Shown in pieces: positions 8,030 through 18,070 of a stretch of 64,000 nt of DNA. Position numbers and translations under genes: made by a program. The stretch's first letter is position 1; every line of letters starts with the position of its first letter. A model generated the notes under the pieces. It saw only the letters and a program-made list of their open reading frames with translations. It ran no database searches and had not been told where the DNA came from. The DNA lies in contig NZ_CP083740.1 of assembly GCF_020150455.1 (NCBI RefSeq), positions 2,480,001 through 2,544,000 of the forward strand. Direction: 5' to 3'. Origin of the DNA: Bremerella sp. TYQ1 (GTDB lineage: Bacteria > Planctomycetota > Planctomycetia > Pirellulales > Pirellulaceae).

Positions 8030-10384
8030 CTACCGATCGTTGGTATCGACTTTCGCCCAAAACGGATGGAGTCGGTCGGCTCGGGTTCGGGCGTCTTCCA
8101 GCATTACTTCGGTAGAAGGCTCGACGCCGTTGCCATAATTTCGGCCGCCGTAGCTGACGGTCATTCGTTCGTCGAAATTGACGATGTCTGGCGTCAGGTA
8201 GATGTTCGCTTTTCCGGTGCCGCTGTTGACCAGAACGCCATTGGTGGCGAGGACCCTGGCAGAGATTTTAACAGGCGACTTTCGGGCTTCGGGATAGTTC
8301 GACGGCAGCACGATGCTGCGTTCCGGGAAGTCGCTTACTTCCAGCCAGAAGAAGAAGTTATCCCATGGCCGCATGGCGACCACTTCATATTCCTTCGGGA
8401 AGAACTGCCGCTTGTGCAAGTCCATCCAACGAAAGAGATCTTGAATTTCGTCCTGGAAGTGCTCGTGCCCTCGGCCGCGATATTCCACGATCGTTGTGTC
8501 GATATTCGTTTTCGTAAGATAGCGGTCGAAGTCACGCGAGTTCGTTTCTCGCTTGTTGCCGTCCAATTCGCCACAGACGAAATAGAGCGACACGTTTCGG
8601 GCATTCTCCCAGTAGCGTGCGATGTACTTGTCCGCTTTAGCGACAATCGGGATTACCCCGGCCCACAAATCGGGATGGGCCAGGCCGATGTCCCACGCAG
8701 CGTCGCCTCCCATCGAGTGACCGCTGAGAAAGACCCGATCGGTATCGATCGAAAAGTGTCGCAAAGCATGCCTAAGACTAAACAGCACCGCCGCATGCTC
8801 GTAGGCGGAATAGTTGTACTCGAACTGATGTTCTTCGGCCCAGATCGGTGCGATCACGATGTATCCGTTTCGCGCTGCCTGGCCGGTGCGAAGCTTTGCT
8901 TTTTCGCTGTGCGATCCAGCCCACCAGTCAATTTGCTGTTCGGCACTTGTGCCGGCTCCATGCAGAGTAACAATCGTCGGGTACTTGCGATAAGGATCGT
9001 ACCCCTGCGGCAATTGCACGTAGTAGAAGAAGTCGGATCGACCGGGCACGCCTGGCACTCGCATGAGAAAATAGCCAGGGATCTCGGACGATGTTTCCGG
9101 CTCGGCATTCCAGAGGGGCGGTTTCATGAACTGGAGGATCTTCGCGACATATGCCGGAGCTCCGCCTTCCATACCCTTCAGCTTGTCGAGAATCGCTCGA
9201 CGATCGACACCATCTTTGTTGCTGATGTACTCGCTCACCAAGTCCCGAGCCTCGTACACACTTAACGCGACCGCCATGTTTTCGAGCGAATCGTTGGGAC
9301 CTAGAATCCATCCACTGATTGCCAGCGAGAGCTTCTCGTCGACCTTTAATTTGGGATCGTCCGAGAGCCGTAGATAAGGGCCAAGTCGCTCCATGTTGTT
9401 GATGTTCAGTTCCGCTTCGATTTCAGCGAGTGCCTTTTCCACGATCGGCTTTTGCGTAGGGTCGGTGAACTCCTCGAGATGCTCCTTCAGTTGCGTGAAC
9501 ATCGTATCGCGACGCTCGTAAGCCGTTTGATACTCGGTAAGCATCGACTTGACTTTCAACAGCGTCGCGCTGGCAACGTTTTTGTCCGGGAACTTGTTGA
9601 GCATCCCATAAGCCAAGTTGTGCTGTCCGGTATCTTTGCGAAGCTCGACTTCATCGATCAGGCTGGTCGCGCTGAGTTGGTTCAGTTCGTCGAACTGTTT
9701 GCCGAACTGCTGCTTGAGTTCGTCGAAGTCATTCATCAACGCCCCAAGCTCCGCAGCCGCGTCGCGATAACGTTCGGCTTGCAGATACAGACGTACGATC
9801 TGCAAGCGTTGAGCGGAATCTTGCGGATCGATGCGGCGCATCAGTATCTGGCTCAGCTTATCGCGCGGAATGCTACTCGTTCGGATTCGCATGTCCCAGA
9901 CGTAGGGATTGTCGGCCATCAAGCCTTCCACACGCGTCCACTGCGGTGTGATCTCGGTGATCCCTTGAATCACGTCGATCGGTCCTCGGGCAGTTTGCAT
10001 CGAGAAAATCCGGCGGCCAAATTCGTCCCATGGTGAAACACGAATGCCTTCTCCTACGGCGTGCACCGATCGTCCCGATGTCGCAACACGTTGATCGATC
10101 TTGACTCGTTCGACGGGAGTTGGAGCAGCCTCTTGAACGTCCTGAACCTGGTAAGTGGAAACGAACGTTCGTTTCAAGTCGTTATCGACGAAGACAATCA
10201 GTTCGTTATCGACTGCCCCAGCGGTGGGTGTCTTGAGCGGGTCGTCGCTCATGCTGGCGATCTTACCGACCGCACCTTCCAATCGCATACCATTTTTGAG
10301 TTCTACAATGGTGCCCCAAGACATTGCCGGAAAGCAAAGCCAAGCAGCACACAGCGTCAACAGAAAACGGGTCGATCGTTTCAT
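8030..10384 (-). CDS. Secreted alpha/beta-hydrolase esterase (feruloyl esterase / PHB depolymerase-like)
   Basis: 784 residues from the ATG at 10384, chosen because it begins a signal peptide (MKRSTRFLLTLCAAWLCFPAMSWG); upstream in-frame ATGs at 10423 and 10471 would bury it. The N-terminal half is a planctomycete-specific helical region (about 150-430). The alpha/beta hydrolase domain spans about 445-690: YPTIVTLHGAG forms the oxyanion region, FLSGHSMGGDAAW holds the nucleophile serine, and GRGHEHF is a likely catalytic histidine. The enzyme probably cleaves ester bonds in extracellular polysaccharides or polyesters in the periplasm. The substrate is not determinable. It is transcribed alone. 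Confidence 0.83.
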   Translation of the reverse strand: MKRSTRFLLTLCAAWLCFPAMSWGTIVELKNGMRLEGAVGKIASMSDDPLKTPTAGAVDNELIVFVDNDLKRTFVSTYQVQDVQEAAPTPVERVKIDQRVATSGRSVHAVGEGIRVSPWDEFGRRIFSMQTARGPIDVIQGITEITPQWTRVEGLMADNPYVWDMRIRTSSIPRDKLSQILMRRIDPQDSAQRLQIVRLYLQAERYRDAAAELGALMNDFDELKQQFGKQFDELNQLSATSLIDEVELRKDTGQHNLAYGMLNKFPDKNVASATLLKVKSMLTEYQTAYERRDTMFTQLKEHLEEFTDPTQKPIVEKALAEIEAELNINNMERLGPYLRLSDDPKLKVDEKLSLAISGWILGPNDSLENMAVALSVYEARDLVSEYISNKDGVDRRAILDKLKGMEGGAPAYVAKILQFMKPPLWNAEPETSSEIPGYFLMRVPGVPGRSDFFYYVQLPQGYDPYRKYPTIVTLHGAGTSAEQQIDWWAGSHSEKAKLRTGQAARNGYIVIAPIWAEEHQFEYNYSAYEHAAVLFSLRHALRHFSIDTDRVFLSGHSMGGDAAWDIGLAHPDLWAGVIPIVAKADKYIARYWENARNVSLYFVCGELDGNKRETNSRDFDRYLTKTNIDTTIVEYRGRGHEHFQDEIQDLFRWMDLHKRQFFPKEYEVVAMRPWDNFFFWLEVSDFPERSIVLPSNYPEARKSPVKISARVLATNGVLVNSGTGKANIYLTPDIVNFDERMTVSYGGRNYGNGVEPSTEVMLEDARTRADRLHPFWAKVDTNDR

Positions 10385-10557
10385 AGATGCACGGAAGAGG
10401 GAAAAGGGATCGAAACTATTCATAGCAGTATAGATTAGGTCAAACCGGCGCAATCCCATCGAATTGGTCAACGCAGGTCTCTTTCCATTATCAAGGAAGC
10501 TGCCAGGGTGGCAATAAAATCGTTACAGATAGGCTATGTCTTACCCCCTTAAAGGCA

Positions 10558-10600
10558 AAAAATAAGGGGACAGCAACGGTCCAGTTTCCGTTGCTGCCCC
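10558..10600 (-). terminator. Rho-independent terminator of the first DUF1559 gene
   Basis: Reading the minus strand, GGGGCAGCAACGG pairs with CCGTTGCTGTCCCC around an 8-base loop, with one C-A mismatch. A run of T follows (plus-strand A-rich 10558-10565). It lies about 50 bp past the stop of the DUF1559 gene. Confidence 0.85.
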
Positions 10601-10650
10601 CTATGCCTCGATTGAGAAGAGATAGAGAGAAGAGAATTCTTGTCGTTCAG

Positions 10651-11568
10651 TTAGAAATCGCCCAGCACGGCACCATCTTGGGTTGCCATCAGGTTTCGCC
10701 AGGTGTCGACCTGAATCGTTTCGGCGATGAAGCGTGCCGAACCATCACAAAGCGTCACTTGAACGCCACCAGGATGACGGCTGCGAGCCGCGAACATCGT
10801 AGGTGCACTCGATGTCGAAACATCGCACGGCAGATTCTTCTGCGGCAAGTTGTTGCAGTAACCGGCATCGTAAATACGATCAGGCTCGGTCGAGTTTGGC
10901 GTCTGGTAGCCGGTCACCGAACTGCCGTCGCCCCACCAGGAATAAGCTCGCAGGTCTTTTCCTTCCCCTTGCAGCTTCTCCGCAAACAGGATGGTGTTAG
11001 CCGTGCCGTCGGTGATGTCGCGGAAACCAAAATACTTGTCCGGAGAGTTGGTCGAAACATACGCGAATGGAGCCCCCTTGAACGTCACACTGTTGACCGT
11101 CCCCTGGGCGTAGCCGGTGTTGCCGTAGTTGGCACCATAGCTGTGCGATGTCACCGAACCGAGTGGGCGATTGGGCGTATCGCTCGGACATGTCAGCGCG
11201 TCGAGTTCAATCGTCGTTACATCGGTATTGTCCGCGCCGCTATAGCGTGAGTCACTCGTCGCAAACTTGTCGGTGATGTTGTAGTTCTCGTACATGGCCG
11301 ATTGCTCGATGTACGGCAGAATCGACACTTGCCATGTTCCCCAACAGCAACCGTAGGTACCGCCAGGAAAGGAATTGTAGGTATCGTGATAGTTATGAAT
11401 TGCGAGTCCCAACTGCTTTAAGTTGTTGGAACATTGCATTCGACGAGCCGCTTCTCGGGCTTGCTGGACCGCAGGTAACAAAAGTGCGATCAGCACACCA
11501 ATGATGGCGATCACAACCAGAAGTTCAACGAGGGTGAAACCTCGCGTAGGACGCATGGAACGAAGCAC
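10651..11568 (-). CDS. DUF1559 prepilin-like secreted protein
   Basis: 305 residues from the GTG at 11568, which has AGGAG seven bases upstream; the ATG four codons later (11556) has no close ribosome site. The type IV prepilin leader is [17 protein letters not shown], cut after the glycine, followed by a hydrophobic helix and the family block [25 protein letters not shown]. The C-terminal H-X9-DG motif is present as [22 protein letters not shown]1559 proteins are pseudopilin-like and expanded to tens or hundreds of copies in Planctomycetes; their precise function is unknown. It is second in an operon behind a lipoprotein gene (67 bp gap) and is followed by a strong terminator. Confidence 0.93.
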   Translation of the reverse strand: MLRSMRPTRGFTLVELLVVIAIIGVLIALLLPAVQQAREAARRMQCSNNLKQLGLAIHNYHDTYNSFPGGTYGCCWGTWQVSILPYIEQSAMYENYNITDKFATSDSRYSGADNTDVTTIELDALTCPSDTPNRPLGSVTSHSYGANYGNTGYAQGTVNSVTFKGAPFAYVSTNSPDKYFGFRDITDGTANTILFAEKLQGEGKDLRAYSWWGDGSSVTGYQTPNSTEPDRIYDAGYCNNLPQKNLPCDVSTSSAPTMFAARSRHPGGVQVTLCDGSARFIAETIQVDTWRNLMATQDGAVLGDF

Positions 11569-11635
11569 AATAAAGCTCCTATGAAGGAATAGAAAGGGAG
11601 TTCGGGAGCAGAATAGGGTGTTGGTGCTGGATGGT

Positions 11636-12070
11636 TTACGGAATGGACAGCTCGAAGTGATTCTCCTCGCCATCAACGACCGTAACGGTCTGTTCACTTT
11701 TGGAATTCCACTTGGATGGAATACGTTCTTTGGCGACTTGGCGTGACTCGCCTGGCTCACCGACCGCCTCGGTCGCGGACGAATCGGCACTATTAACACG
11801 AACGGTGTAGGTACCTGGCGGCAATCCTCGCTCGCGATCTAATTCGAACTTGCCACTGGAAATCGTCGCGCCGCCGGGGCGACCGTTTTCTCGGTCTTGG
11901 GGATCAAAAGAAATTGAACCGGTGTCCAGCGGTTGGTCCTTGAGGGTGACCTGACCACTGACTGCCTGGCGGTTGAGCGGATCGCTCGTGGCACCGCAAC
12001 CGGCAAGGCCAACAAAGAGAATAGTGACGATCGTCCATCTCCCTGTTGAAAGAAGACTCACCTTCGTCAT
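11636..12070 (-). CDS. Carboxypeptidase-regulatory-like lipoprotein
   Basis: 144 residues from the ATG at 12070, with AAGGAAG eleven bases upstream. A signal peptide ends in the lipobox LAGC, so the protein is lipid-anchored. The mature part is one beta-sandwich unit: [21 protein letters not shown], then [20 protein letters not shown], and ends [18 protein letters not shown]. This is the small lipoprotein that accompanies DUF1559 genes in Planctomycetes; the same pair recurs at 30.4-31.9 kb here in the opposite gene order. It probably acts at the cell envelope with the pseudopilin. Confidence 0.88.
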   Translation of the reverse strand: MTKVSLLSTGRWTIVTILFVGLAGCGATSDPLNRQAVSGQVTLKDQPLDTGSISFDPQDRENGRPGGATISSGKFELDRERGLPPGTYTVRVNSADSSATEAVGEPGESRQVAKERIPSKWNSKSEQTVTVVDGEENHFELSIP

Positions 12071-12578
12071 GAGGCAACTTCCTTGAATTTGAGAAGAGAA
12101 GTGGGAAATTGATGCCACGTGACATCGTAATATGATTTAATGCGAAAGGAATACCAATTTTCGTTTTTTTGTTGGCAATCCTTACGCCGCTGCGCTGTAA
12201 CCGCGTGAATTTGAATCGTGACATCAACCGATCAAGATGTTGACTTTCACGAATGCGCAACATCATTCGATCTTGATGAACACGTCGGCAACTCGATTTC
12301 AAGGATTGCCTGCTTAAAGAGCCACTTGAGGTGGAGATATTTAACCGCTTCCAAACGTGATCGAATTCGATCCGCACTTGTTAGGGGCAAGATTTGAATG
12401 GCATGCGAAGACTCGCGTGTTACCGCGATTGTGCCGTCACATTGAAAAGTTTTTTTGCGCTCTCACTTTGTCGCGATCCACAAGCAACGTGCGAACTCCC
12501 TAAAAGCATGGGACGACGTGCTACTTCCGAGGGCAGTTGCTTAGAAGGTAAGCACACGAATGAATCGAAATGCTTTGA
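12071..12578 (-). other. Intergenic region upstream of lipoprotein/DUF1559 operon
   Basis: About 508 bp with no convincing gene. It is A/T-richer than its neighbours (for instance 12140-12175) and should hold the promoter of the lipoprotein/DUF1559 operon. An open frame on the plus strand (12394-12681) has no family resemblance, and its end overlaps the HAD gene, so I do not count it. Confidence 0.6.
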
Positions 12579-13220
12579 TTATTCGCCGGCAGCAAACGAC
12601 TTGAGAAGCATCGAGAGTTGCGTCATTTGTTGGAATTTGGTGACACCCTCAATCTCGGGAAAGCTGCCGCTGGGATCATAGCGGAGCACACGCATTCCAG
12701 CCGACATGGCCGCCGCTACACCGACGTCACTATCTTCGACAACAATACATTGATCGACAGTGCGATTCATCTTGTCCGCGGCATGCAGAAAGATGGCAGG
12801 GTCCGGCTTCCAAGCGTTGATCTCGTAGCAACTAAAAACCGCTTCGCCGAAAAAGGAAGCCAATCCGCAAACATTCAGGGCCAATTGGATCTTTGCCGGA
12901 GGGGCACTGGAAGCAACGCAGCGAGGCAGCGTCAACTGCTGAAGCATATCGACCACGCCAGGCATGGGCTGCAGTTCCGTTTCGATTCGAGATGCGGCGA
13001 AGTCTCGGTATTCGTTCTCGAAGCCCGTCGGTAGCTTCCGCCCTAGACGCTGCTCAACATCCAGCATGATGTTCGCCATACGTTGGCCGCGGTAACGCTC
13101 CGAAATTACATGCAGCGGCTCGTTCAATTCCGGAAGCATGTCGAGCAGTGCCTGCGAACCGAGCGTTTCGCTATCGACCAACGTGCCGTCTAAATCGAAA
13201 ATGACACATCGGTTCGACAT
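12579..13220 (-). CDS. HAD-superfamily phosphatase (beta-phosphoglucomutase / YfbT-like)
   Basis: 213 residues with full HAD subfamily IA motifs: motif I FDLDGTLVDSE (D9 nucleophile, D11 acid/base), motif II VASSAPP, motif III the lysine in NAWKPDP, motif IV VVEDSDVGVAAAMSAGM. The helical cap lies between residues 15 and 85. The sequence best resembles sugar-phosphate phosphatases and beta-phosphoglucomutases, but the substrate is not resolvable. It lies 45 bp downstream of the unknown 197-residue gene on the same strand, so they may be co-transcribed. Confidence 0.9.
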   Translation of the reverse strand: MSNRCVIFDLDGTLVDSETLGSQALLDMLPELNEPLHVISERYRGQRMANIMLDVEQRLGRKLPTGFENEYRDFAASRIETELQPMPGVVDMLQQLTLPRCVASSAPPAKIQLALNVCGLASFFGEAVFSCYEINAWKPDPAIFLHAADKMNRTVDQCIVVEDSDVGVAAAMSAGMRVLRYDPSGSFPEIEGVTKFQQMTQLSMLLKSFAAGE

Positions 13221-13265
13221 CAGTAGCGAACAACTCCCTTGAAGATGACCTGCGTGGCGGCAGGC

Positions 13266-13859
13266 CTACCAGACGCGGCGTGGCGAACAGGCAGCCAATC
13301 GCTTTGAGGCAAGTCGAGGATGGGCGTTGTTCAAACGAAGATTGGCACGGCCTTCCAAGTCTTCCTTCGCAGCGGTACCGCGTAAGAGGAAGCAAAGATC
13401 ATCGCCAGCGGTTGTCGTGACGATATCCATCAGGCCAGCCGGCGAACGCACCAGGCGTTGTTTCTCGACATCCATGCTGAAATAGGCCAGCAAGTCTTGT
13501 CGATCAGAGAGATAGGTGATCAGGTAAGGATGATCAACCGATCCGTCGCCCGTTTCCAGCAAACCACGCAGGATGGTTTCGGTAAGAAAACGTTCCAGTT
13601 CCGCGTCGTCTTCGCAGCCCATTTGCTGAGCGGCAATCGAAGCGTACAAGTGTGCCGAAGGAGAAGCGACCCAGGCAAATGGCATCAGTTCGGTTAGATC
13701 GAACATCTGTTGATAACCACCACAACCGCAAAGGTCGGCGAGTTGGTCTACGAAGCTCCCCACCGCACAGAAGTCGGTTTCCCCTTGGACTTCCTCTTGA
13801 AGTTTGAGGAAGCCTTCTCGGCTGGGTGCTTCGAGAAATGCCTGGTAGTGATCGATCAT
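13266..13859 (-). CDS. Hypothetical protein, 197 aa
   Basis: I do not recognise a family. The protein is acidic and probably cytoplasmic, with no signal peptide or membrane span. It starts MIDHYQAFLEAPSREGFLKLQEEV, resembling bacterial proteins of the DUF4034/DUF4919 style that begin with a helical repeat, but I cannot assign it. It has a cysteine pair in LCGCGG (about residue 46) and an aromatic/acidic HPYLITYLSDRQDLLAYFSMD segment. Its start has GAAGG ten bases upstream. It is the upstream member of a possible two-gene unit with the HAD phosphatase. Confidence 0.75.
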   Translation of the reverse strand: MIDHYQAFLEAPSREGFLKLQEEVQGETDFCAVGSFVDQLADLCGCGGYQQMFDLTELMPFAWVASPSAHLYASIAAQQMGCEDDAELERFLTETILRGLLETGDGSVDHPYLITYLSDRQDLLAYFSMDVEKQRLVRSPAGLMDIVTTTAGDDLCFLLRGTAAKEDLEGRANLRLNNAHPRLASKRLAACSPRRVW

Positions 13860-14233
13860 TCAAAGCCTTCAGAACGTGTTCGCTCGGGAGCAAACTTGCG
13901 AGTTTGTTTTCGTCTCGCGATGTTTGCTGTAGCGACTTTCGTAACATGCAAGCATGTCACTCTTCTTTAGACTAACGACGACGTTTTAAAAACGCAATAA
14001 CTTACGCGTTGTTTGTCGCATGATTTTGTAACGCGTGTTGTTGTGTTGAAAGTCAATCAACAGCGCGCCGTCGATTCCATTCGAACCATAGCTCTTGCGA
14101 TGACGATGGCAACTGACTTGTTGTAGTCATGCATCAACTTCAACAGGAAACAACAACCATCAAGCAAGAAACAAAAACGCCGCAGGCACATGTTCGTGTC
14201 GCGGCGTGTGTTGTTTTGGTTGACAGCAGGCAA
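13860..14233. other. Intergenic region with terminator
   Basis: About 374 bp between two minus-strand genes. It contains the terminator of the YjfB-like gene near 14171-14207, and presumably the promoter of the 197-residue gene close to 13860-13950. Nothing else is recognisable. Confidence 0.55.
14171..14207 (-). terminator. Terminator of the YjfB-like gene
   Basis: On the minus strand ACGCCGC (14201-14207) pairs with GCGGCGT (14177-14183), extended inward by GACAC/GTGCC with one wobble. T residues follow (plus-strand AAAAA at 14173-14177). It lies just past the stop of the 66-residue gene. Confidence 0.8.
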
Positions 14234-14434
14234 CTACCCGGTCGTGTTAATCAAGTTTCCCGTGCCTGGCGACTTGCTGATCCGAGCAGCCGATTCAATC
14301 AACTGAACGGCGGCATCGCCTTGCTGCTTTTGGGCGTCGAGTGTCTTCTTTGCGACGGCAATGTCGGCCTGATTCTGAACTTGAGCCTGTTGAATCGCCG
14401 TGGCCTGCGACGCGATACCATCCACACTTGTCAT
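14234..14434 (-). CDS. YjfB-like putative motility protein, 66 aa
   Basis: The start is the ATG at 14434 (GGGAG eight bases upstream), not the long open frame back to 14623. The sequence MTSVDGIASQATAIQQAQVQ, then NQADIAVAKKTLDAQKQQGDAAVQL, resembles the small YjfB family of putative motility proteins: a helical peptide with an alanine/glutamine-rich first half, a conserved KK(S/T)LD core and a QG pair. Members are short, and many are linked to flagellar regulons. A dedicated terminator follows. Its flagellar role is inferred from the family; the main flagellar genes of this window lie 44 kb away. Confidence 0.75.
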   Translation of the reverse strand: MTSVDGIASQATAIQQAQVQNQADIAVAKKTLDAQKQQGDAAVQLIESAARISKSPGTGNLINTTG

Positions 14435-14623
14435 TTTCTGCTCCCGAGGGTGTTTCTGAGTCTTCGGCGAAGTCGTGTTTCCCTTCAGAAAGTGAGCACG
14501 CCGTATCCATTTCATCGGCAATCGAAGCGGAAACCCTTCGAGAAAACCTGCTTGGGGAGAAGTTGTACCCGTTTTTCGGGTTAGATGAGGCAAACCGCAG
14601 CACCGACCGGCCCAATCGGCCAC

Positions 14624-16327
14624 TTAACCGAGCACTTCTCGCTTGCGATTGATGTAATCCCAAACGACATAGCGATCTAAATCGTTGCCGGCAGTAAAGA
14701 AAACGCGTCCCTTGGTCGATTCGGCCAGCCGATAAGCAAATCGAATATCTTCTTCGCTTTGCGACCAACTGGGGATCAGAAACATGTTGATCGTAATCCC
14801 TTCCTGCTCGCACAGCTTGCCTTCTCGCATGGTCGCCGCTTCGGTACGAGGATCAGGCGGGTAAAGCAAAAAGAGCTCGCTTCCTTCGAAATGCGCCGTG
14901 GGCAAGCCATCCGTGATCAAAATAATCTGCCGATTCGGCGTATCTTGAGTCGCCAAAAACAGTCGAGCTTGCTGCAACGCGTGCTGAATGTTGGTGAAAT
15001 GAGGTGGAATGCGGTACTCGCTGACTTCCGGCTTGCTCATATCGGCCCGAAGCCGCACGACAGGATCGTGAATCGTGACTGGTTTCGGCAACAAGCCAAT
15101 CACTTCGCCGGGGGCAACCGGCTTGGCGAATGAGTACATCTCGATCATCTGCAGAAAGTCCCCAGGGAATTCGCTACGAATCAGTCCCTGCATGGCCAAC
15201 GCCATTCGTTTGACGTTCGCATACTGAGCGTCGTACCGCATGCTGCCGCTCATGTCCATAATGACGCACGTGGCACACTTTGGATTGTTTTTCGTCTTAT
15301 GAATGACGATGTCTTCGCTGCGCATTTGCAGCGGTCGCTCGTTGCCCTGACGCAGCATGGCGTTGATCAGCGTCTGAGGGATATCCATGTTGGTCAGCGA
15401 ATCGCCGAACTCGTAGTCTTTGGTCGCTTGAAGCTCAACGGCCCCTTCCCCGACAATCGGCCCCTGATGCCGTCCTGATCGCGACGCCTGAAGGTTACTG
15501 AAGATCCGTTCGAGCAGCTTTCCCTGGAATATTTTGTAGGCCTGAGGCGAAAGATGCACGTTACCTGATTGATTCGTCAGGCCCTGCTGTTCCGCTTGCT
15601 CTCGAAGATATTGCTCGACTTGGCGCTGCAGCTGCATCAGCTGTTCCATCTCGCCGGGATCGGCATATTCGGAAAGCTGTTCCATATCGATGATGCCGAT
15701 CTGAGCATTTTCACGGGCCTGTTTCAGCTGCTCCAGCAGTTCGTCGATTTTCTCGAGCTCTTCTTTGACTTCGATCGCTTTATCAACGGTCATCGTCTCG
15801 CGTCCGGTGAAATCGTACTTGGCGACCAACTGATCGACTTCGTACTTTCGGCTCAGATGCTCGATCAGCATGACCAAGTCACGCCCGAACGTTGAACGTT
15901 CGTCGTCCAGCGCATACCAAACGCGTTCTAAATCGTAGAGCTGTTCCTGTTCAAACCCTAGCTGGAAGCGTTCTCGTTGCCGCTTGGGGGGCTGGAGCGG
16001 CTCCCCATGGTCTCGGTAGGCTTTCTTGGCCGCTTTCTGGGCGGCGTCGGTTTCATACGTTTCCAGAATCTTCCGCTTTCGCTCTTCCAACATCTTGATG
16101 AGCGAATCGATACTAGGTCCAAGCCCTGAAATCTGGCTCGGATCAATCTTCACCGCGTTGGCCAACTGCTCTGGCGTCAATTCGAACTGATCGCCATACA
16201 TCAGCCAATGCTCCATCGCCGGCGAAACCAAATCTGGCGGCGGTGCTTTGGGGCTGGGGAACTTCGTCGGATCGTACTTCTGGTACGTATGAATGATCCC
16301 GCCAGGCGTTTGTTTGCGCTGAGCCAT
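14624..16327 (-). CDS. VWA-domain protein, partner of AAA ATPase
   Basis: 567 residues. The N-terminal half is charged and partly coiled-coil (about 90-265), with DUF444/CoxE-like character. The C-terminal half is a von Willebrand A domain starting CATCVIMDMSGSMRYD, whose DxSxS gives a complete MIDAS metal site, with a later ILITDGLPT acidic site. It lies 50 bp downstream of the AAA ATPase gene on the same strand. AAA plus VWA pairs resemble Mg-chelatase I/D subunits and MoxR/CoxE systems, which remodel or metallate target proteins. The target here is unknown. Confidence 0.87.
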   Translation of the reverse strand: MAQRKQTPGGIIHTYQKYDPTKFPSPKAPPPDLVSPAMEHWLMYGDQFELTPEQLANAVKIDPSQISGLGPSIDSLIKMLEERKRKILETYETDAAQKAAKKAYRDHGEPLQPPKRQRERFQLGFEQEQLYDLERVWYALDDERSTFGRDLVMLIEHLSRKYEVDQLVAKYDFTGRETMTVDKAIEVKEELEKIDELLEQLKQARENAQIGIIDMEQLSEYADPGEMEQLMQLQRQVEQYLREQAEQQGLTNQSGNVHLSPQAYKIFQGKLLERIFSNLQASRSGRHQGPIVGEGAVELQATKDYEFGDSLTNMDIPQTLINAMLRQGNERPLQMRSEDIVIHKTKNNPKCATCVIMDMSGSMRYDAQYANVKRMALAMQGLIRSEFPGDFLQMIEMYSFAKPVAPGEVIGLLPKPVTIHDPVVRLRADMSKPEVSEYRIPPHFTNIQHALQQARLFLATQDTPNRQIILITDGLPTAHFEGSELFLLYPPDPRTEAATMREGKLCEQEGITINMFLIPSWSQSEEDIRFAYRLAESTKGRVFFTAGNDLDRYVVWDYINRKREVLG

Positions 16328-16377
16328 GACGTTCGTTTCCTGCTAAGTGATTCGGGAATTGGCTCGAAAGGTTTCGC

Positions 16378-17817
16378 CTACTCGAATTCGTAGGTGATTT
16401 TGCCGTGATGTTGAGCTCGGCTGATACGGTCGAGGGCATACAATCCAGCGAGCACGAATTCGACGCACGATGCTCGCATCGCGGGGTTCTCGGAAGCATT
16501 CAACTCGAAGGCTCTGTCCCAGACCGGCGGCACTCGCTTCAACCGATCGGTGTAGTGCTCTGAAGGTAGCAAATCGCCTACCTCGATTTTGACGCCCTTC
16601 TGGAAGATCTCTGCGATTTGCTCGAGTCCATGCTCTTGAATGTATTCTTGAAAGACGGTTCCCACCGCTTCGGCAATCAACGCATCCAAGACCTGACGTT
16701 CCGACATCTGATGGCTGCCCATCATGTCGAGTTCCAACTTGCCAAGGCTGGAAGTATAGATATGACCAAAGTCACTCAAGCGAACCACCGCAGGCTTTTC
16801 GTTAAGCAGAATGCCTCGATGCCGTGCCGAAGCAATTACCGTACTGTAGTTGGCGATGCTGAAGCGAGCACTGACGCCTGACTGCTGATCGACGAATTTG
16901 CTACGGCGAGCCGCTTCGGTGATCTGCTCGAGCACTTCTTTCATGAAGTACGGCATCACCACGGGATAGTCGCCTTCCAACTGCACTTCCGCCTCTTGCT
17001 CGATGATTTGAATTCCCAAATCTCGCTGACGCGGGTAATGGGTGTGAATCACCGAACCAATTCGGTCCTTCAGCTGCGGGATGACTTTGCCGCTGCGGTT
17101 GAACGTGGAAGGGTTGGCCGAGAAAAGCAAGACTAAGTCGATATCGAAGTTAACCGGATAGCCACGGATTTGGACGTCTCGTTCTTCCAGCATGTTGAAC
17201 AAGCCAACTTGAACCAGTTCGTCCAGCTCAGGCAATTCGTTCATCGCGAAGATACCTCGGTGCATGCGAGGAATCAGGCCGAAGTGCAATGCTTCTTCCG
17301 TGCTCATGCTCACCCCGCCGGCTAGTTTGGCAGGGTCGATTTCACCGATGACGTCCGCAAACTTCGTCCCCGGGGCGAGTCGTTCGGCGTAACGTTCTTC
17401 CCGCGGCCACCACGCGATCGGGATTTCCTCATCCCCATGCTCGGCGACGAACTTTTTAGCGACCGAAGTGATCGGATGGTAAGGATCCTCGTGGACAGGG
17501 CATTCCGGAATGTTCAGGTACGGAATCGCCTCGTCCAGGAAGCGAACCATCGTTCGCATCATGCGGCTCTTCCCCTGCCCTTTTTCACCCATGAACAACA
17601 TGTCGTGCCCGGCAATCAAAGCCAGGTGAATCTCTGGCAAGACGGTATCTTCATAGCCGATCATGCCGGGGAATGTTTCTTCGCCGGAGGCCAGCATGCG
17701 AGTAAAGTTGTCTTGAATCTCTTGCTTCACAGATCGCGACTGCCAACCGCTCTCCTTCAGCTCTTTCAAGTTCACGGGCCGCGAAGAAGTCTGGTTCACG
17801 TCGTTCGAGCTTGTCAC
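16378..17817 (-). CDS. AAA ATPase, Mg-chelatase ChlI / MoxR-like
   Basis: 479 residues with a GTG start preceded by GGGAAG. The P-loop is GEKGQGKS (77-84). The Walker B position reads [11 protein letters not shown], with Asn where Asp is usual; sensor 1 is [14 protein letters not shown] and the arginine-finger region [26 protein letters not shown] is the conserved ChlI-type block. With the downstream VWA protein it forms a two-component AAA/VWA machine. The upstream region carries a small inverted repeat at 17911-17927 that recurs at 27308. Confidence 0.87.
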   Translation of the reverse strand: MTSSNDVNQTSSRPVNLKELKESGWQSRSVKQEIQDNFTRMLASGEETFPGMIGYEDTVLPEIHLALIAGHDMLFMGEKGQGKSRMMRTMVRFLDEAIPYLNIPECPVHEDPYHPITSVAKKFVAEHGDEEIPIAWWPREERYAERLAPGTKFADVIGEIDPAKLAGGVSMSTEEALHFGLIPRMHRGIFAMNELPELDELVQVGLFNMLEERDVQIRGYPVNFDIDLVLLFSANPSTFNRSGKVIPQLKDRIGSVIHTHYPRQRDLGIQIIEQEAEVQLEGDYPVVMPYFMKEVLEQITEAARRSKFVDQQSGVSARFSIANYSTVIASARHRGILLNEKPAVVRLSDFGHIYTSSLGKLELDMMGSHQMSERQVLDALIAEAVGTVFQEYIQEHGLEQIAEIFQKGVKIEVGDLLPSEHYTDRLKRVPPVWDRAFELNASENPAMRASCVEFVLAGLYALDRISRAQHHGKITYEFE

Positions 17818-17910
17818 TATCCAATCTTCCCTGTGGCTGATGTCATTTTTGAAACTCCCGGAATTATAGCGCGACCAGCCTAAAGGCCAAGCTTTCGCCC
17901 ATCAGGGGAG

Positions 17911-17927
17911 CCTATTGCACCGATAGG
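17911..17927. repeat. Short inverted repeat CCTAT-N7-ATAGG, copy 1
   Basis: CCTATTGCACCGATAGG: five-base perfect arms around TGCACCG, about 95 bp upstream of the AAA ATPase start. The same 17-mer with one change occurs at 27308-27324. Possibly an operator; no regulator is identifiable. Confidence 0.45.
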
Positions 17928-18070
17928 TCTTCACCATAACCGCATATCGCGGACACTTTCATCCACCCCAAGCAAAAAATGCGATACCGAAGCCTTCGTG
18001 TATACTTCTGACGAGCGGTCGGCTAGTTTAAAAGCTATCGATCCGCCCCCAGCCGCCCTCGTAGGTGACC

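Noticed and set aside
8066..9265. 399-codon frame antisense to the esterase gene
   Set aside because: Long, but fully antisense to a protein with clear signal peptide and hydrolase motifs.
12394..12681. 95-codon open frame on the plus strand
   Set aside because: Low-complexity, no family resemblance, no ribosome site, and its 3' part lies antisense over the HAD gene.
14512..14519. GCCGATGA on the minus strand, resembling a sigma-28 -10 element ahead of the YjfB-like gene
   Set aside because: No TAAA-like -35 element at the required 15-base spacing.
14129..14584. 151-codon frame antisense to the YjfB-like gene
   Set aside because: Runs through that gene's terminator and has no protein features.
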